DNA of 64,000 nt, taken from the NCBI GenBank assembly GCA_037039925.1, contig JAXRKP010000131.1, positions 1 through 64,000 of the forward strand, read 5' to 3'. The stretch comes from Doris montereyensis (lineage: Eukaryota > Mollusca > Gastropoda > Nudibranchia > Dorididae). Positions 53,419-64,000 of the stretch are shown here, piece by piece. Each line of letters opens with the position of its first letter. The first letter of the stretch is position 1. Made by a program: the position numbers and the translations under genes. Under the pieces are notes generated by a model. It made no database searches. It saw only the letters and a list, made by a program, of their open reading frames with translations, and was not told where the DNA came from.

Positions 53419-53944
53419 TAAGCCTGACAACACACTCCACATCAGTTTGGGTTCAATTAACCCAATTTTACATACAGTGAGAGAGGAGTAATGAATTGCA
53501 TATGGGGATGAAACATGACATACAGGGCACAGATACTTTTCTGTGTGTTCCATTCCGTGATCTGTGACCAAACCAAGCTAGATTCTACCCACTTACAACA
53601 CTTTGAAGAGGGGGCTGGCCATCCCACTGGCAGTGTAACGATATGTATTTTGCAGCTATTAAGAAATGTTAACATCAAATCATTGGCAGATGGCGTTATA
53701 ACAAGTTATTTCATTGCTTTTGTATACCATTTGATTCGAAAAGGTGAAAAAAAGCTGGCAGTAAGCAAGAATGGCAGTTTAGCAGGAGGCGGTACAGCAA
53801 GGTTTGAGTGTATTTCTTCTTTTTTCTTCCTTCAATCGCTTTGTTATAGACTTTAACTACAAACACTTTGCAAACGAAAATGTTTTGATGTGCTTAAAAC
53901 TGAATTCTAGTTCAGCTTTGTTAGAAGAGGAAAATTTGTTATAA
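53419..53944. other. Intergenic (mirror of 11,961-12,492)
   Basis: Highly conserved with the left arm; no gene recognised. Confidence 0.5.
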
Positions 53945-56900
53945 TATGGCTTCTTTCCTTCTTTATCACCTCTCATACTACCTTCCGGTGTATGGGTTCA
54001 GATGCCCTAAAATGATCTTTCTCCAGATTGCCCTGTCCTGACATTTTGTTTCCTTCTAAAAAAATAAAATTTCTTTGCGTTAATGCCTCTTTTATATCTT
54101 CTTCCCACTTTCTCTGTGGTCTGCCTTTTGGTCTTTTACTTGCGTTTTAGCACCGTATACTGATTTAGCTATTCTATTGTCATTCATTCTTTAACATGCC
54201 CAAACTATCCCAGTTGATCAATTTCTATCTTAGTTTTTATGCTATCTCCTTTGGTTTGATCTCTTATTGTTGTGTTTTTTGAATTTGTCTCGTTTAGTTT
54301 TCCCTTCTACTCTTCTTAGATATTTCATTTCAGCTGCCTGTACTCTACTATATTCCCTACTGTCTAAGGTCCAGGTTTCACTGCCATAGAGGAGAGTAGG
54401 ACAATAAACTGTGTTGTATACTGCCATTTGGTTTTTGTAGACAATTCTTGCTTACCTACAAATGCCTTTCCTAGATGGTTATTTATTGCACTTGCCTTTT
54501 GAATTCTCTGGCTGATTTCTTCTCTTAGTTTTCTCTCTCTCTGAATTAATCATTACTCCTAGGTAATTGTAGCTTTGAATTTGTTCTAAATTCTCCCTGC
54601 CCAATTTAAGATTTTGTGTTTTAGCTTCCCTAGTTACTAGCACTGTTTTGGTTTTCTTTGTATTTACTATCATTCCTCTTTTATCTAATTCATTATTCAT
54701 CATGTTAATATTCGACTGGAGATCACTTTCTGATTTTCCAAACAGAACTAAATCATCAACAAATGATACATTTACTGGTTTGAGCTTCCACATAACTACA
54801 TTCAATTTCTTTATTTTTGAGGATGCCTTTGCGACTGAATCCATAAATATATAAACAAAAGAGGACTTAGGTTACAACCCTGTCTTACTCCTATATCTAC
54901 ATCAAATTCTTCAGATACATTTCCATTTACTCTCCCACTGCACATGTTGGTTTATTGTAAAAAACTTTAATGGCTTCTATTAAATTTTGCTCTACGTTGT
55001 GTTCTTTTAAGAATGCCATAGTTCATCCCTCCTCACAGTGTCAAATGCCTTTTGTAAATCAATAAAAAATAGGTGCAACTCATTGTGTCCCTCAAAGAAT
55101 TTTTCAAATTTGTCTAATTGTAAATATGAGGTCTTGTACACTTCTTCCTGGTCTAAATCTACTCTGATATTCTTCCATCTGATTCTCGACTCTTTTCCTT
55201 AGTCTCATTTTCAAAATCCTGGCATATACTTTTCCTGGAACGCTAAGTAGTGATATCCCTCTATAGTTTGAGCATTCCATAATTTATTCTTTTTTATGTA
55301 TTGGTACTACCGTTCCCTTATTCCAGTCGTCTGGCACCTGTTTCGATCCATGCTTGTTGACATATATTGCATGTAGTAGTTTGTCTGCCTCTCTCCCTTA
55401 GTTCTTAATCATTTCTGGATAAACTTCATCTGCTCCTGTGGCCTTTCCTAATTTCCCTTTTCTTATAGCTGTTTGGAGTTCTTCCATTGAGATATCTACA
55501 TCTTCAGCTGTCTCCTCTGGATTACTTGTTGATCTGTACTCCTTGTTTCATACGTTCTGGAGAGATTATGTAAATGGTGAAAATACTTTCGCCACGTTTC
55601 CATGATTTCACTGTTTCCTTTCATTATTTCTCCTTTGGCATTCTTAATTTGTCATATTAGGTATGCTAAGGTCTTTCTCATGCTCTTCATTGCCCCCCAG
55701 AACAGCTTTTGATTTCCTTGATAGCTTTCTTTTGAAGTTTTTGTCCAAACTCTTCCCATTGTTTCTGTTTTTGTTTTCCTAACTTCCTCTTTGGCGATAG
55801 TTCTTTTACTTACCAATCCTCTGATCTCTTTGTTTGCAAGTATTTCTTCCAGGCATCCTTCTTTTCTTTGATCTTAGGTTTGACATTCTCACTCCACCAT
55901 GCTGTTCTTTTCCCATCTCCTTTAATTTTTTCCTACCACAGACCTCTTCAGTACCACTTTTCTTCTATTGTGCTTTCCTTCAGATCCATCTACCTTTCAC
56001 GGAGAGATCTTTTTAACCTGGATAGGTATATCTGTTTTACAATTGGTTTATTTAGTTCTTCTATTTTGAGTTTAGTAGCTTTCTTCATTTTCCTTTTCTG
56101 TTTGTTTTCTTCAGTTAATAATCTCATTTTGGCTATCACTAGGTGATGGTCATTAAATATTTCAGCTCCTCTGTTTACCCTTGCATCCAAAGTACTGTAA
56201 AAAGGAGCTACTAACTATTATGTAGTCCATCATTGACTTTTCATCTGTCTTCATTTACTCTTGTATATTTGTGGATATCTTTATGAGGGAAAAATGTGTT
56301 AGCTATTTTCATGTTATTCTTAAGGCAAAAATCTATTAGTCTCTCTCCATTTGGAGAAGTTTTTGTCTCTCCTTTACCAATTACTCCTCCTGACGTTTCT
56401 ACATTGTTGCCTACTCTAGTGTTTAAATCTCCTAAAAGCATTAGTTCCTGTTTGGGTTTGAGATTCTCTGCAGCTATTTGTAAATCGTTTTTTAAAATAT
56501 CTTTATCCTCTTTGGTGGCATCTTCGTTTGGTCCATAAGCTATTAATAATTTAATTTCTCTTCCTTTTGGTTTAATATTTGCCTCTAATAGCAGTGGGCT
56601 TATAAATTTCCAACTTTCTAATAGCTTTTCCTGCCTTTTATGCATTAGCTACTGCTCTAGCTCTATCTTTGACATCTACTCCTGAGAAGCTTAAAGTATG
56701 ATTTGGTCCTAGATATTCTATTCCTTGTCCTTTTTTTTTTATTTCTGTAATAGTCAAAATGTCTACTTTAAATTTTTCCATTGCTGCAGCTAATTCTAAC
56801 TCCTTTCCATTAATTGCCTAACATTCCATGTTCTGAAAATCAGTCCATGTTCTTTTCCAGAGTCGTCTTCGTATATCATTATATGTATTTCTTTGAATCA

Positions 56901-57150
56901 GTTTGGTTTAGATAAGCAGGGGATTGACCCACTGTACCCTAGGCAAATGGTGAGGCTGCAACCTTGAGGCCGCCTACCAGGCCTTGTTATTTTCTGTCAG
57001 GGTTAACTCCCTTAGCCTTTGGTTGCTCAAAATCAGCCCCACAAGACAGCAGGTTGTTATTTTCTGTCAGGGCTAACTCCCTTAGCCTTTGTGTAACAAG
57101 ACTCGTCTGCAAGGTAGCAGGAGACTTGTGGAGGGCGGGACCGCCTAATT
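53945..57150 (-). mobile_element. LINE, apurinic-endonuclease plus RT (mirror, better preserved)
   Basis: Minus-strand copy of 8,815-11,960. The endonuclease part is readable at 56,241-56,645, with LIAYGPNEDATKEDKD and LMLLGDLNTRVGNN. Nearby is the DHHLVIAKMRLL motif (55,990-56,190). The RT part includes [18 protein letters not shown] (54,479-54,844; FVDD where the left copy has FADD) and [17 protein letters not shown] (54,242-54,427). Stops and frameshifts remain. The 5' UTR-like repeated block lies at 56,960-57,110. It is non-autonomous as written. Confidence 0.9.
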
Positions 57151-59383
57151 CCCGTACAGGTAGCTAATATCATTTATAATCACATGGCTTCACATTCTGT
57201 TTCAGTTTTACTGTTTTATGGTTTGAAAGAAAGTTACAAAGTTACTCATTAAAGAACACTCTATTGTGAATAGAAATTATTGACAGGACAAGGGCAAGTT
57301 GAAATGATTTCAAAGAATGCCGTGAGAGTATTTCTATAAGCTCTTAAATTGTGGCTATTGAAGCGAAGAAAAATATTTTTAGATACCATGACTGGCTGAG
57401 CAACATGCTTGCTGAGGAATAAAATAAAAGTGCAATAATGGGAGGAAGAAAACAAACTAAATCAAACACATCTGAAGCTAAACTCATACAGCCATAATAA
57501 ACAGCTAAACTTTCATGAACTTATGTTAAAGCTCAACTATTCCTCAGTATTAAATAAAAATGATTTTCATTATAAACCAACATCTCAAGTTGTGAAAATT
57601 CTGTTCTCCAAATCATCGAGTTGATGTGATTATAATTAATATGTAATTGTACTGCTTTTTACTTACTTACTTTTTCCAATCATGTTATGACTTTTTGTTT
57701 TGTGTTTGTACATAAATAAGTTTAACTCTCAGCTACTTAGAGCATTCAGATGGATTTGTGCACTTTATAAATGAATTATTACTATTACCATTACTATTCT
57801 GCTGGACATTTGCTTGCTTTTCTTTTTGCCTTTGTAATCTCCACCTTCATAGGGCTTATTATCAAAGACATATAACCTGGACATTAAGAACACAGTGACC
57901 AATATCTTCAGCAAGATTGCCTGGCTAAAACAATTATTCATTTCTAAAACCTGTTGCCAGAGAGGAAATGTAACAAAATAATCAATCTCCCGTCCCCTTT
58001 TGTGGCAATAGTACTGACCAAGCTTTTGCACAATAGGTCAAATCATGTGGACTCAATTTATGAGTAGGTAGCCAGCAGCAATCCAACAACCATATCAAGT
58101 TGCCTGCATCTCTACCTTGCCAGTGTCTCTCCTGCCATGGCCTCCAAAGTTTATATAACAGCTTAAAGTGAAGCAAAGTAAGCCCCATTCTCAGAGTTGA
58201 GCATACGGTAATCATGAGTTGAGTCCTAATTTTTTCTAGGCAGACAGCACAATGTGGTATATATATATATATATATATGGGACTAGAGTGCCAAATTACA
58301 GCTAAAACAACAAAAATGTCCACAAAATTAAGTGATTATGTTTATTTCTTATAGAAGGAATGAGAAATCAAAATATTAGTATATTACAGTTTGAGCTTCA
58401 TGAAAAAAGTTAGTTATTCACAACAGCAACCACAATGAAAATATAAATGATTTAGTTACCATTGCGAACATAGAAAATAAACAAGTCTACAACCGAGTAT
58501 TTCCCCTGAAAAGTAAAGTATAATTGAAAAATAAATCGTAACAAAAGCCTACATGCATGCAAGATGTAAAAAAATTCAAGGAATATTCAGATCAGTCAAT
58601 GTATTCATTATCGAGTTTAAGATTTTTTCAGTCACGAATTTGAGAAAGTTTTATCTTTTTTTTTTCAAATAGATATGTTTGAATTAACAACGGACATTTC
58701 AAAACCATAGCAATAATTTTAACACCGCAGGAAGAAGCAAATAAGCAATTAAATCAAATTTAAAACGCTGAAAAGAAAGAAAATTAGAAAGCAACAGACC
58801 ATTTAGATATTGCCTCTAGCGCTAACAGAAAACAGAATCTTTACAACAATCATGCATGAAAAAAACAAAGCTCTAATAACAAATGATAATTTTTGTTCAG
58901 TTTACTATGAGACAACAACTAGATCTACTTGCATATACTTTTTATTGAGTTTTCATTTAACTGTCAAAAAATTCCATAAGCTCGCACAAAAGTCAATGTA
59001 AAAGTGTTGAACACCCACTAAAGCACATGAGAATAATGAAAGCTTGCAGAAATCTACAAAATAGCAAACAAAAATCAAGTGGAAGAATAAATACAGTGCT
59101 TTATTAATAAAAATGTAAAAAGCACACACTAGCACAAGTATATCGGAAATACTATATTATATTCTGCTGAGAAAATAAAATGGGTCAGCAGTGTAAAACG
59201 GACATCTGAAATTAGCAAAGTTTGTTTGTCTTGTTAAAATGTAGGAGGCTGGTTGGTACACCTGGAATTCAGTTACTTAAAGCCAGTCAGACATGGTGAA
59301 TAGATCAATTGTTTAGTAACAGCAGCCTACAGCTTAATAAGAAAGCTTTAAGTGAAAGCATACAATTGACAATAAACTTTCAC
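57151..59383. other. Mucolipin 3' flank (mirror)
   Basis: Unique AT-rich sequence, collinear with 6,611-8,780 of the left arm, without the minisatellite units seen there at 7,914-8,056. (TA)n at 58,258-58,278. No gene recognised. Confidence 0.6.
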
Positions 59384-59545
59384 CTACCGTCGAAGACAAG
59401 CAAGGCATGGGAAGATGCAGAAGAACCAACGTTGGCATCTAGGTCCCCTTCTCACATGATTGAATAGTTCCGATTTTTTCAGTTCTCCGTCTTCGTTTAT
59501 AAATCGCTGAATATCAGTGTCAGGAAAACCCCTTTCATAGTAAAA
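59384..59545 (-). CDS. Mucolipin (TRPML) terminal exon
   Basis: Phase-0 exon after a TGCTTCAG acceptor. It begins FYYERGFPDTDIQRF and ends WFFCIFPCLACLRR before the stop; the translation is identical to 6,449-6,610. It follows the S6 exon (60,212-60,418) across an intron occupied mostly by a GA/CAGA tract. It forms the cytosolic tail with a cysteine cluster typical of mucolipins. Confidence 0.93.
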   Translation of the reverse strand, partial: FYYERGFPDTDIQRFINEDGELKKSELFNHVRRGPRCQRWFFCIFPCLACLRR

Positions 59546-59639
59546 CTGAAGCAGAAAAACAATGACAAACAATGCTAGATAATATTGACCAATATATTAT
59601 GAAGTGGGGGAAGGGAGGGGATAAAACAGGGAAACAGAG

Positions 59640-59995
<356 letters not shown>

Positions 59996-60211
59996 AAACA
60001 GGTAGAGAAATAGAGAGAAAAAAAAAAAGGGAACAGATTGCCAGAGGGAAAAAAAACACAAAGAGAATATCTAAATCCATAATCTTCTATATAAATAATA
60101 ACCATTTTGTGATTTTCAGCGATGCTTTACAAAAGTATATACATAAAATGGGCACATCCTATTTAAATACTAACTACATTTTCAACATAAACATCTCCAT
60201 GATTTCCTTAC

Positions 60212-60418
60212 CTTGAGATTTTCATAATTGTCCATTATGACAGCAATGAACACACTCAGCACAACGTAGATGAAGACAGAAATGAAGACGTACAGATAAA
60301 CTCGATGGAAATACCAAATTGCATTATTCTTGGATGTCAAAGCAGAGAATGTGACAAACATATCATCTCCATTCACCAAAGAGTAAAGACATTCTGAAGC
60401 TGTGCTGAGACGCCTAAA
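60212..60418 (-). CDS. Mucolipin (TRPML) pore and S6 exon
   Basis: 207 bp, 69 codons, phase 0, acceptor TCTGTCTCCAG and donor AAG|GTAAGG. Encodes FRRLSTASECLYSLVNGDDM, then FVTFSALTSKNN, and S6 YLYVFISVFIYVVLSVFIAV, ending NYENLK. Known family: the SLxNGDDMF pore loop is the selectivity filter of mucolipin channels, whose acidic residues control cation permeation. This exon proves the gene is TRPML-type. It has no counterpart in the left arm, where minisatellite occupies the place. Confidence 0.96.
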
Positions 60419-60489
60419 CTGGAGACAGAAACATTTGGGGAAAAATAAATCAAATGTTTAATTAAAAAACACATATTAAAGCATATAGG

Positions 60490-60670
60490 CCTACATCAAT
60501 TCTTTCTCCTACATCAATTCTTTCTCCTACATCAATTCTTTCTCCTACATCAATTCTTTCTCCTACATCAATTCTTTCTCCTACATCAATTCTTTCTCCT
60601 ACATCAATTCTTTCTCCTACATCAATTCTTTCTCCTACATCAATTCTTTCTCCTACATCAATTCTTTCTA
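60490..60670 (-). repeat. 18-bp tandem repeat (10 units)
   Basis: Ten near-perfect copies of TACATCAATTCTTTCTCC in the intron upstream of the pore exon. In the left arm one unit is recognisable at 5,511-5,529 between minisatellite units. The repeated ERIDVG translation on the minus strand is a by-product. Confidence 0.95.
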
Positions 60671-61555
60671 GCAATGTGTAAACAATGTGGAGCTTTTAAA
60701 AAATCTTTGAAGTACAATGAGAAAAGATACCTTCCTTATAATCAAGTTTAAAAAGATGGGCAACATGTTTAAAATTTGGCAAAAATAGCAACGTTGTTAT
60801 TTTGGTAAGATGCTGAGGATAAATAAAGGAATTGTCATAGAGGCCCCTATATTATTTTTAGAACAAAACCTTGATTTGCACCTATCAGGTTCCTTCATAG
60901 GTCAAATGGCCTGGTTTATGTTTTCTTATTTATTGAGAAAATTTCGTTGTTGACATGGTAGGTAAAACTTATATAAATGTTCCCAAAGTATACAGTGCAT
61001 TGTTCTTGGTTTTAGCTTTATTATGATAAAAAAAAAAAAAAAAGGTATGTTCAAGGCTGTTGAATCCCACAGAGCCAGAGAGTATCCTGTGTCTAAAGTG
61101 TAATATGGAACAGCTGATGACGTATCTCCTACTGGATAGTACACTAGACAGATTTTACTCCCCACACATACATTGAGTGGGGAAATGTGTAGTAAGTGTC
61201 TTTCCCAAAGAACACAACATTAATCCAGCATTGCCAGGATTTCAACACAAAATGCTTCATGGTCCAACATCCAGGAGACTAAGTATAAAATATAAAACAA
61301 AGCTGTTGGGATGACTATATTTGATTACATAAATTACAGTGGCATTAACTAACAGTAGCTTTTATCCTTTAACAGAAGCTATTGTCATTTTATATCTTTA
61401 AAATTCATTAGCTGGAGTGACCATCCATCTTTCATTAAGGCTCTCTATCTTTAATTAACAATAATAAAGTAAAGCCTTAATTTTTAAGACAAAATATACC
61501 CCAAAATCCCCTTCTATCCCTATTTACTGCTAAAACATTTGACAACATTCACTAC
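60671..61555 (-). other. Mucolipin intron (S5 to pore)
   Basis: AT-rich intron with an A homopolymer (61,029-61,043) and a SINE at 61,068-61,300. Only islands of it survive in the left arm. Confidence 0.7.
61068..61300 (-). mobile_element. tRNA-derived SINE
   Basis: Minus strand reads GGACCATGAAGCATTTTGTG, then TTGAAATCCTGGCA (degenerate box B), then TTCTTTGGGAAAGACACTTA as in the 18.3 and 19.9 kb SINEs, followed by a body ending near TCTGTGGGATTCAACAGCC. It is absent from the left arm. Confidence 0.65.
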
Positions 61556-61678
61556 CTTTATGTGATAAGGGGAGAAAACGACCCATCCACAGAATAGAAA
61601 TCCAGTGTAAAGGCATATGGCACAGACCAGGAAACGCATAACATGAGGGAAAGATGTTTTCAAGGTTAGGATGAGTAC
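61556..61678 (-). CDS. Mucolipin (TRPML) exon, transmembrane segment S5
   Basis: 123 bp, 41 codons, phase 0, acceptor TTCGCTTTCAG and donor AAG|GTAGTG. Encodes VLILTLKTSFPHVMRFLVCA and then ICLYTGFLFCGWVVFSPYHIK. Known family: mucolipin S5 has LILTLxxxxPxVxRF...GxxFCGWxVxxPYHxK, leading directly into FRSL of the next exon; here the next exon begins FRRL. It is absent from the left arm (minisatellite at ~4,330-4,720 instead). Confidence 0.95.
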
Positions 61679-62892
61679 CTGAAAGCGAAAGAATGAATTC
61701 AGATTTCCACTTCAAACAGCTACATGTCAATCAGGATGGACATTGCCAATAAAATTTGTCATACAAATCTTGCTGGTTATGAATATTTTCAAGGTCTGTT
61801 ACAGGGGGGAAATAATCACAAATTTAAGGCCTGCTGCTACAGGCAAAAATCACAAATCTAAGGTCTCTTACAGACAAGAAAAATACAATTTAAGGCTTGC
61901 TGCTATAGGCGAAAAACATTGCAAAATGTGAGGCATAAAAATTACACTTTTAAGGCCCACTACAGAGATATTCATCAAGAAAATTACCGAGTAAAAACTC
62001 TACACCAGAGAAGACAACAGTAATAGTAATAACAATAATAATAATAAACATTTATAAGGACGCCTATTCCCGTTTAAAATCAACACGCTCCAGGCATTTA
62101 ACAGGCTTACTTAAAACATATGACAATAAGTGACAACTCCACTAATAAAGACAGAGCAAACACGTGACGTTTCGGGTATAAAATTTATACAAGGAAATAT
62201 ATAAATATTATATATTTATCTATAATTGTTGTAAATGTATTTACAACGTTTCGTTCCTTCGTATTAAAACATATGTGTAACAGTATGATGTATAGAAATA
62301 CCAAAAAATAAATATCTACATAAGTTTAAGATTATAACAGCATGAGACATAAATACAAACAACATGCATGTATATAGATATTACTTACATAGAACATGAT
62401 AAAACTTGGGAATTCTTATATGATATAAATTCTATAAATTCTATTTACAGTAATCCAGCAGCCACAACGCTGGCTAGGCAAGTCGGCTGCTTGAATGCAA
62501 ACTATTTAACATATCTAGGAATCTCCAAGTCCATTATAGGCATGTCAACATAATATATTACATCATGACCGTTTCTTAAAAGCAAGTTAATACTTTATGA
62601 CTATATATCGTTGCAACATAAAGCCTCCAACAGGAGCCAATTAAATGAGCGATAAACTGACTAATAATAGATAGCAATTCTAACATTAACATCATAAACC
62701 CTGCTTCCAATTTTGCATATCAAATACAAGGACAAATGTTAAATTATAATGAAATGAAGTTTTATGCCGCCTAAACACTTGAAAGAATTCATTTAAAACA
62801 CAATGAACTTCAAAAGAAATGCAAAAGTTTTTTGCTAAAATGAGTGGACTGTTATATTATGATTCTCTGAAAAAGAAAATCCAGTATCTTAC
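61679..62892 (-). other. Mucolipin intron (S4-S5)
   Basis: Intron with the dispersed repeat at ~62,030-62,180 (mirror of 3,912-4,070) and several short internal repeats around AGGCCTGCTGCTA (61,810-61,930). No other coding sequence. Confidence 0.7.
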
Positions 62893-63006
62893 GTTGTATG
62901 ATTTGAAAAAGCTCAGGTAACGCAGAATGGATACGTAAGACAGAAATATTCCCAGTCCCAAGAAAATGCTGCAAATGGCATAATTTTCTGAAGAAATGCT
63001 GAATAT
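62893..63006 (-). CDS. Mucolipin (TRPML) exon, transmembrane segment S4
   Basis: Mirror of 3,088-3,201 with the same translation (IFSISSENYAICSIFLGLG ... RYLSFFKSYN), phase 0 at both ends. With 61,556-61,678, 60,212-60,418 and 59,384-59,545 it makes a continuous in-frame S4-to-stop sequence of 201 codons. Confidence 0.94.
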
Positions 63007-64000
63007 CTGAAAAACAAAAAGAAAGGTTTTTGTTTTCACTTAGACAAGACAATAGGCATAGAACTGCTACAAAATATCTCAGCATTCAATTCATCTGTAA
63101 ACTAAAAGTGATAGCTAATATTCATCTTTGCCCTCATGAGAATTGTTTGAGGGATTCGTGGAAATTTATCCTATCCACCATATGTGGTGTTTTTAGGGTC
63201 AAATCAGAGAGAACAAGATGAAAGACATGTGAAAAAGTGAAAGGAAAGCAATAGAACCGACCAGTAACACCCACCAACCACCCACCCTTATGAGGTAATG
63301 TCCTACAAGATTCAAACAGACATGTTTTGCTTACTATGCTACAGTTGAGTGTCAAGCTATATATAAATTTAGTTAATATTGAATATTATATAATATCTAT
63401 ACTATATATACCTAAAAAAGTTACAACCCCTTCTTACATCTCTCTTATTCACATTTCGTTCGATGTAGCATGACAGCTTCTTTGTCTTTTTACAATTTTG
63501 AATTTCAATTGCATTATACTTCACTGATGATTTATCTGTAGAGATTTTTCTCTTAAGATGATCTTAGCCTGTAACAAACATTTTTTTAATGGGAAAAAAG
63601 ATGAAGAGTTTTGCTTTCTTTGAAATTGTCTTTTTCATCACTTTGACATACGAAAATTCTTATAAGCAAAACTCCTGTTCAATTGGGATAGAGCTAAGTC
63701 TGATTCAGATGTAGATAACCTTACTTGAACTTGTTCCTTGTTTCATAAGATAGATATGATAAAGAGAATTATACAAACATAGAGTATTATCTAAATTTTG
63801 TTGGACGTCTATAATATTAAATCAAATTACAGATGAGGATCAAAAGAGAAGTGGAAAAAATTGTTACAAGTGTGATTAAAGAAAAGAAGTCAAGATAAAA
63901 TAATACAATGCCAAAAGAATGACCATAAAGAATTATTTTCCTTTCTGACATATGTTTTGTTTGTTATCTAATTCTTTAAAAATTTAAGATGACTTTTCTA
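63007..64000 (-). other. Mucolipin intron (S3-S4), mirror
   Basis: Collinear with 2,095-3,087. The S3 exon would follow about 90 bp beyond the window end. Confidence 0.75.

Noticed and set aside
60462..60674. ERIDVG hexapeptide repeat protein
   Set aside because: It is the 18-bp intronic repeat read in frame; it lies between mucolipin exons and has no start context or flanking coding sequence.

Overview
The window is animal nuclear DNA, and a mollusc-like invertebrate is the most plausible source (inference, moderate to low confidence). It has short phase-compatible exons with GT/AG borders, very AT-rich introns, very long microsatellites, tRNA-derived SINEs and apurinic-endonuclease/reverse-transcriptase (RT) LINEs. 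There is no bacterial gene organisation, and most open frames are microsatellite translations.

The layout is dominated by one structure. Bases ~1,906-31,915 recur as the reverse complement at ~33,215-64,000, so the window is a palindrome of two ~30 kb arms turning at ~32.5 kb. The spacer is a ~1.1 kb almost pure-purine GA/GAA tract. Paired landmarks include 2,095/64,000, 6,449/59,545, 26,649/38,837 and 27,861/37,490.

Two protein-coding genes are recognisable. (1) A mucolipin (TRPML lysosomal cation channel) gene runs toward the centre in both arms. The right arm (minus strand) carries four consecutive in-phase exons: S4, S5, pore with NGDDMF filter plus S6, and the C-terminus. The left arm (plus strand) carries the S3, S4 and C-terminal exons, but its S5 and pore/S6 exons are replaced by a ~41-bp minisatellite. 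(2) An acyl-CoA synthetase/AMP-ligase (ANL superfamily) gene runs away from the centre. Recognisable exons encode the YGCTE motif, a RIVDD strand, the DxGYF/GR hinge region and the C-terminal GK lysine motif. Both copies lose everything upstream at the palindrome centre. None of this gene's exons is perfect in both arms.

The rest is intron or intergenic DNA with two LINE families (three copies of one, two mirrored copies of the other), SINEs, an internal 2.5 kb segmental duplication with a 914-bp deletion in one copy, a 23-bp/15-bp minisatellite, and (TA), (TAC), (TTA), (CA), (CT) and (CTGT) tracts. One intronless candidate ORF with an ETS-like promoter motif lies at 24.5 kb (mirrored at 41 kb).

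The palindrome is either a genuine recent inverted duplication or, more likely in my view, a fold-back read or assembly artefact. The features favouring an artefact are exact mirror order over 30 kb, exons near-identical while the inner 2-3 kb is scrambled, low-complexity sequence overwriting unique sequence in one arm only, and a low-complexity turn. If so, each gene is single copy and the undamaged arm at each locus is the better reading.
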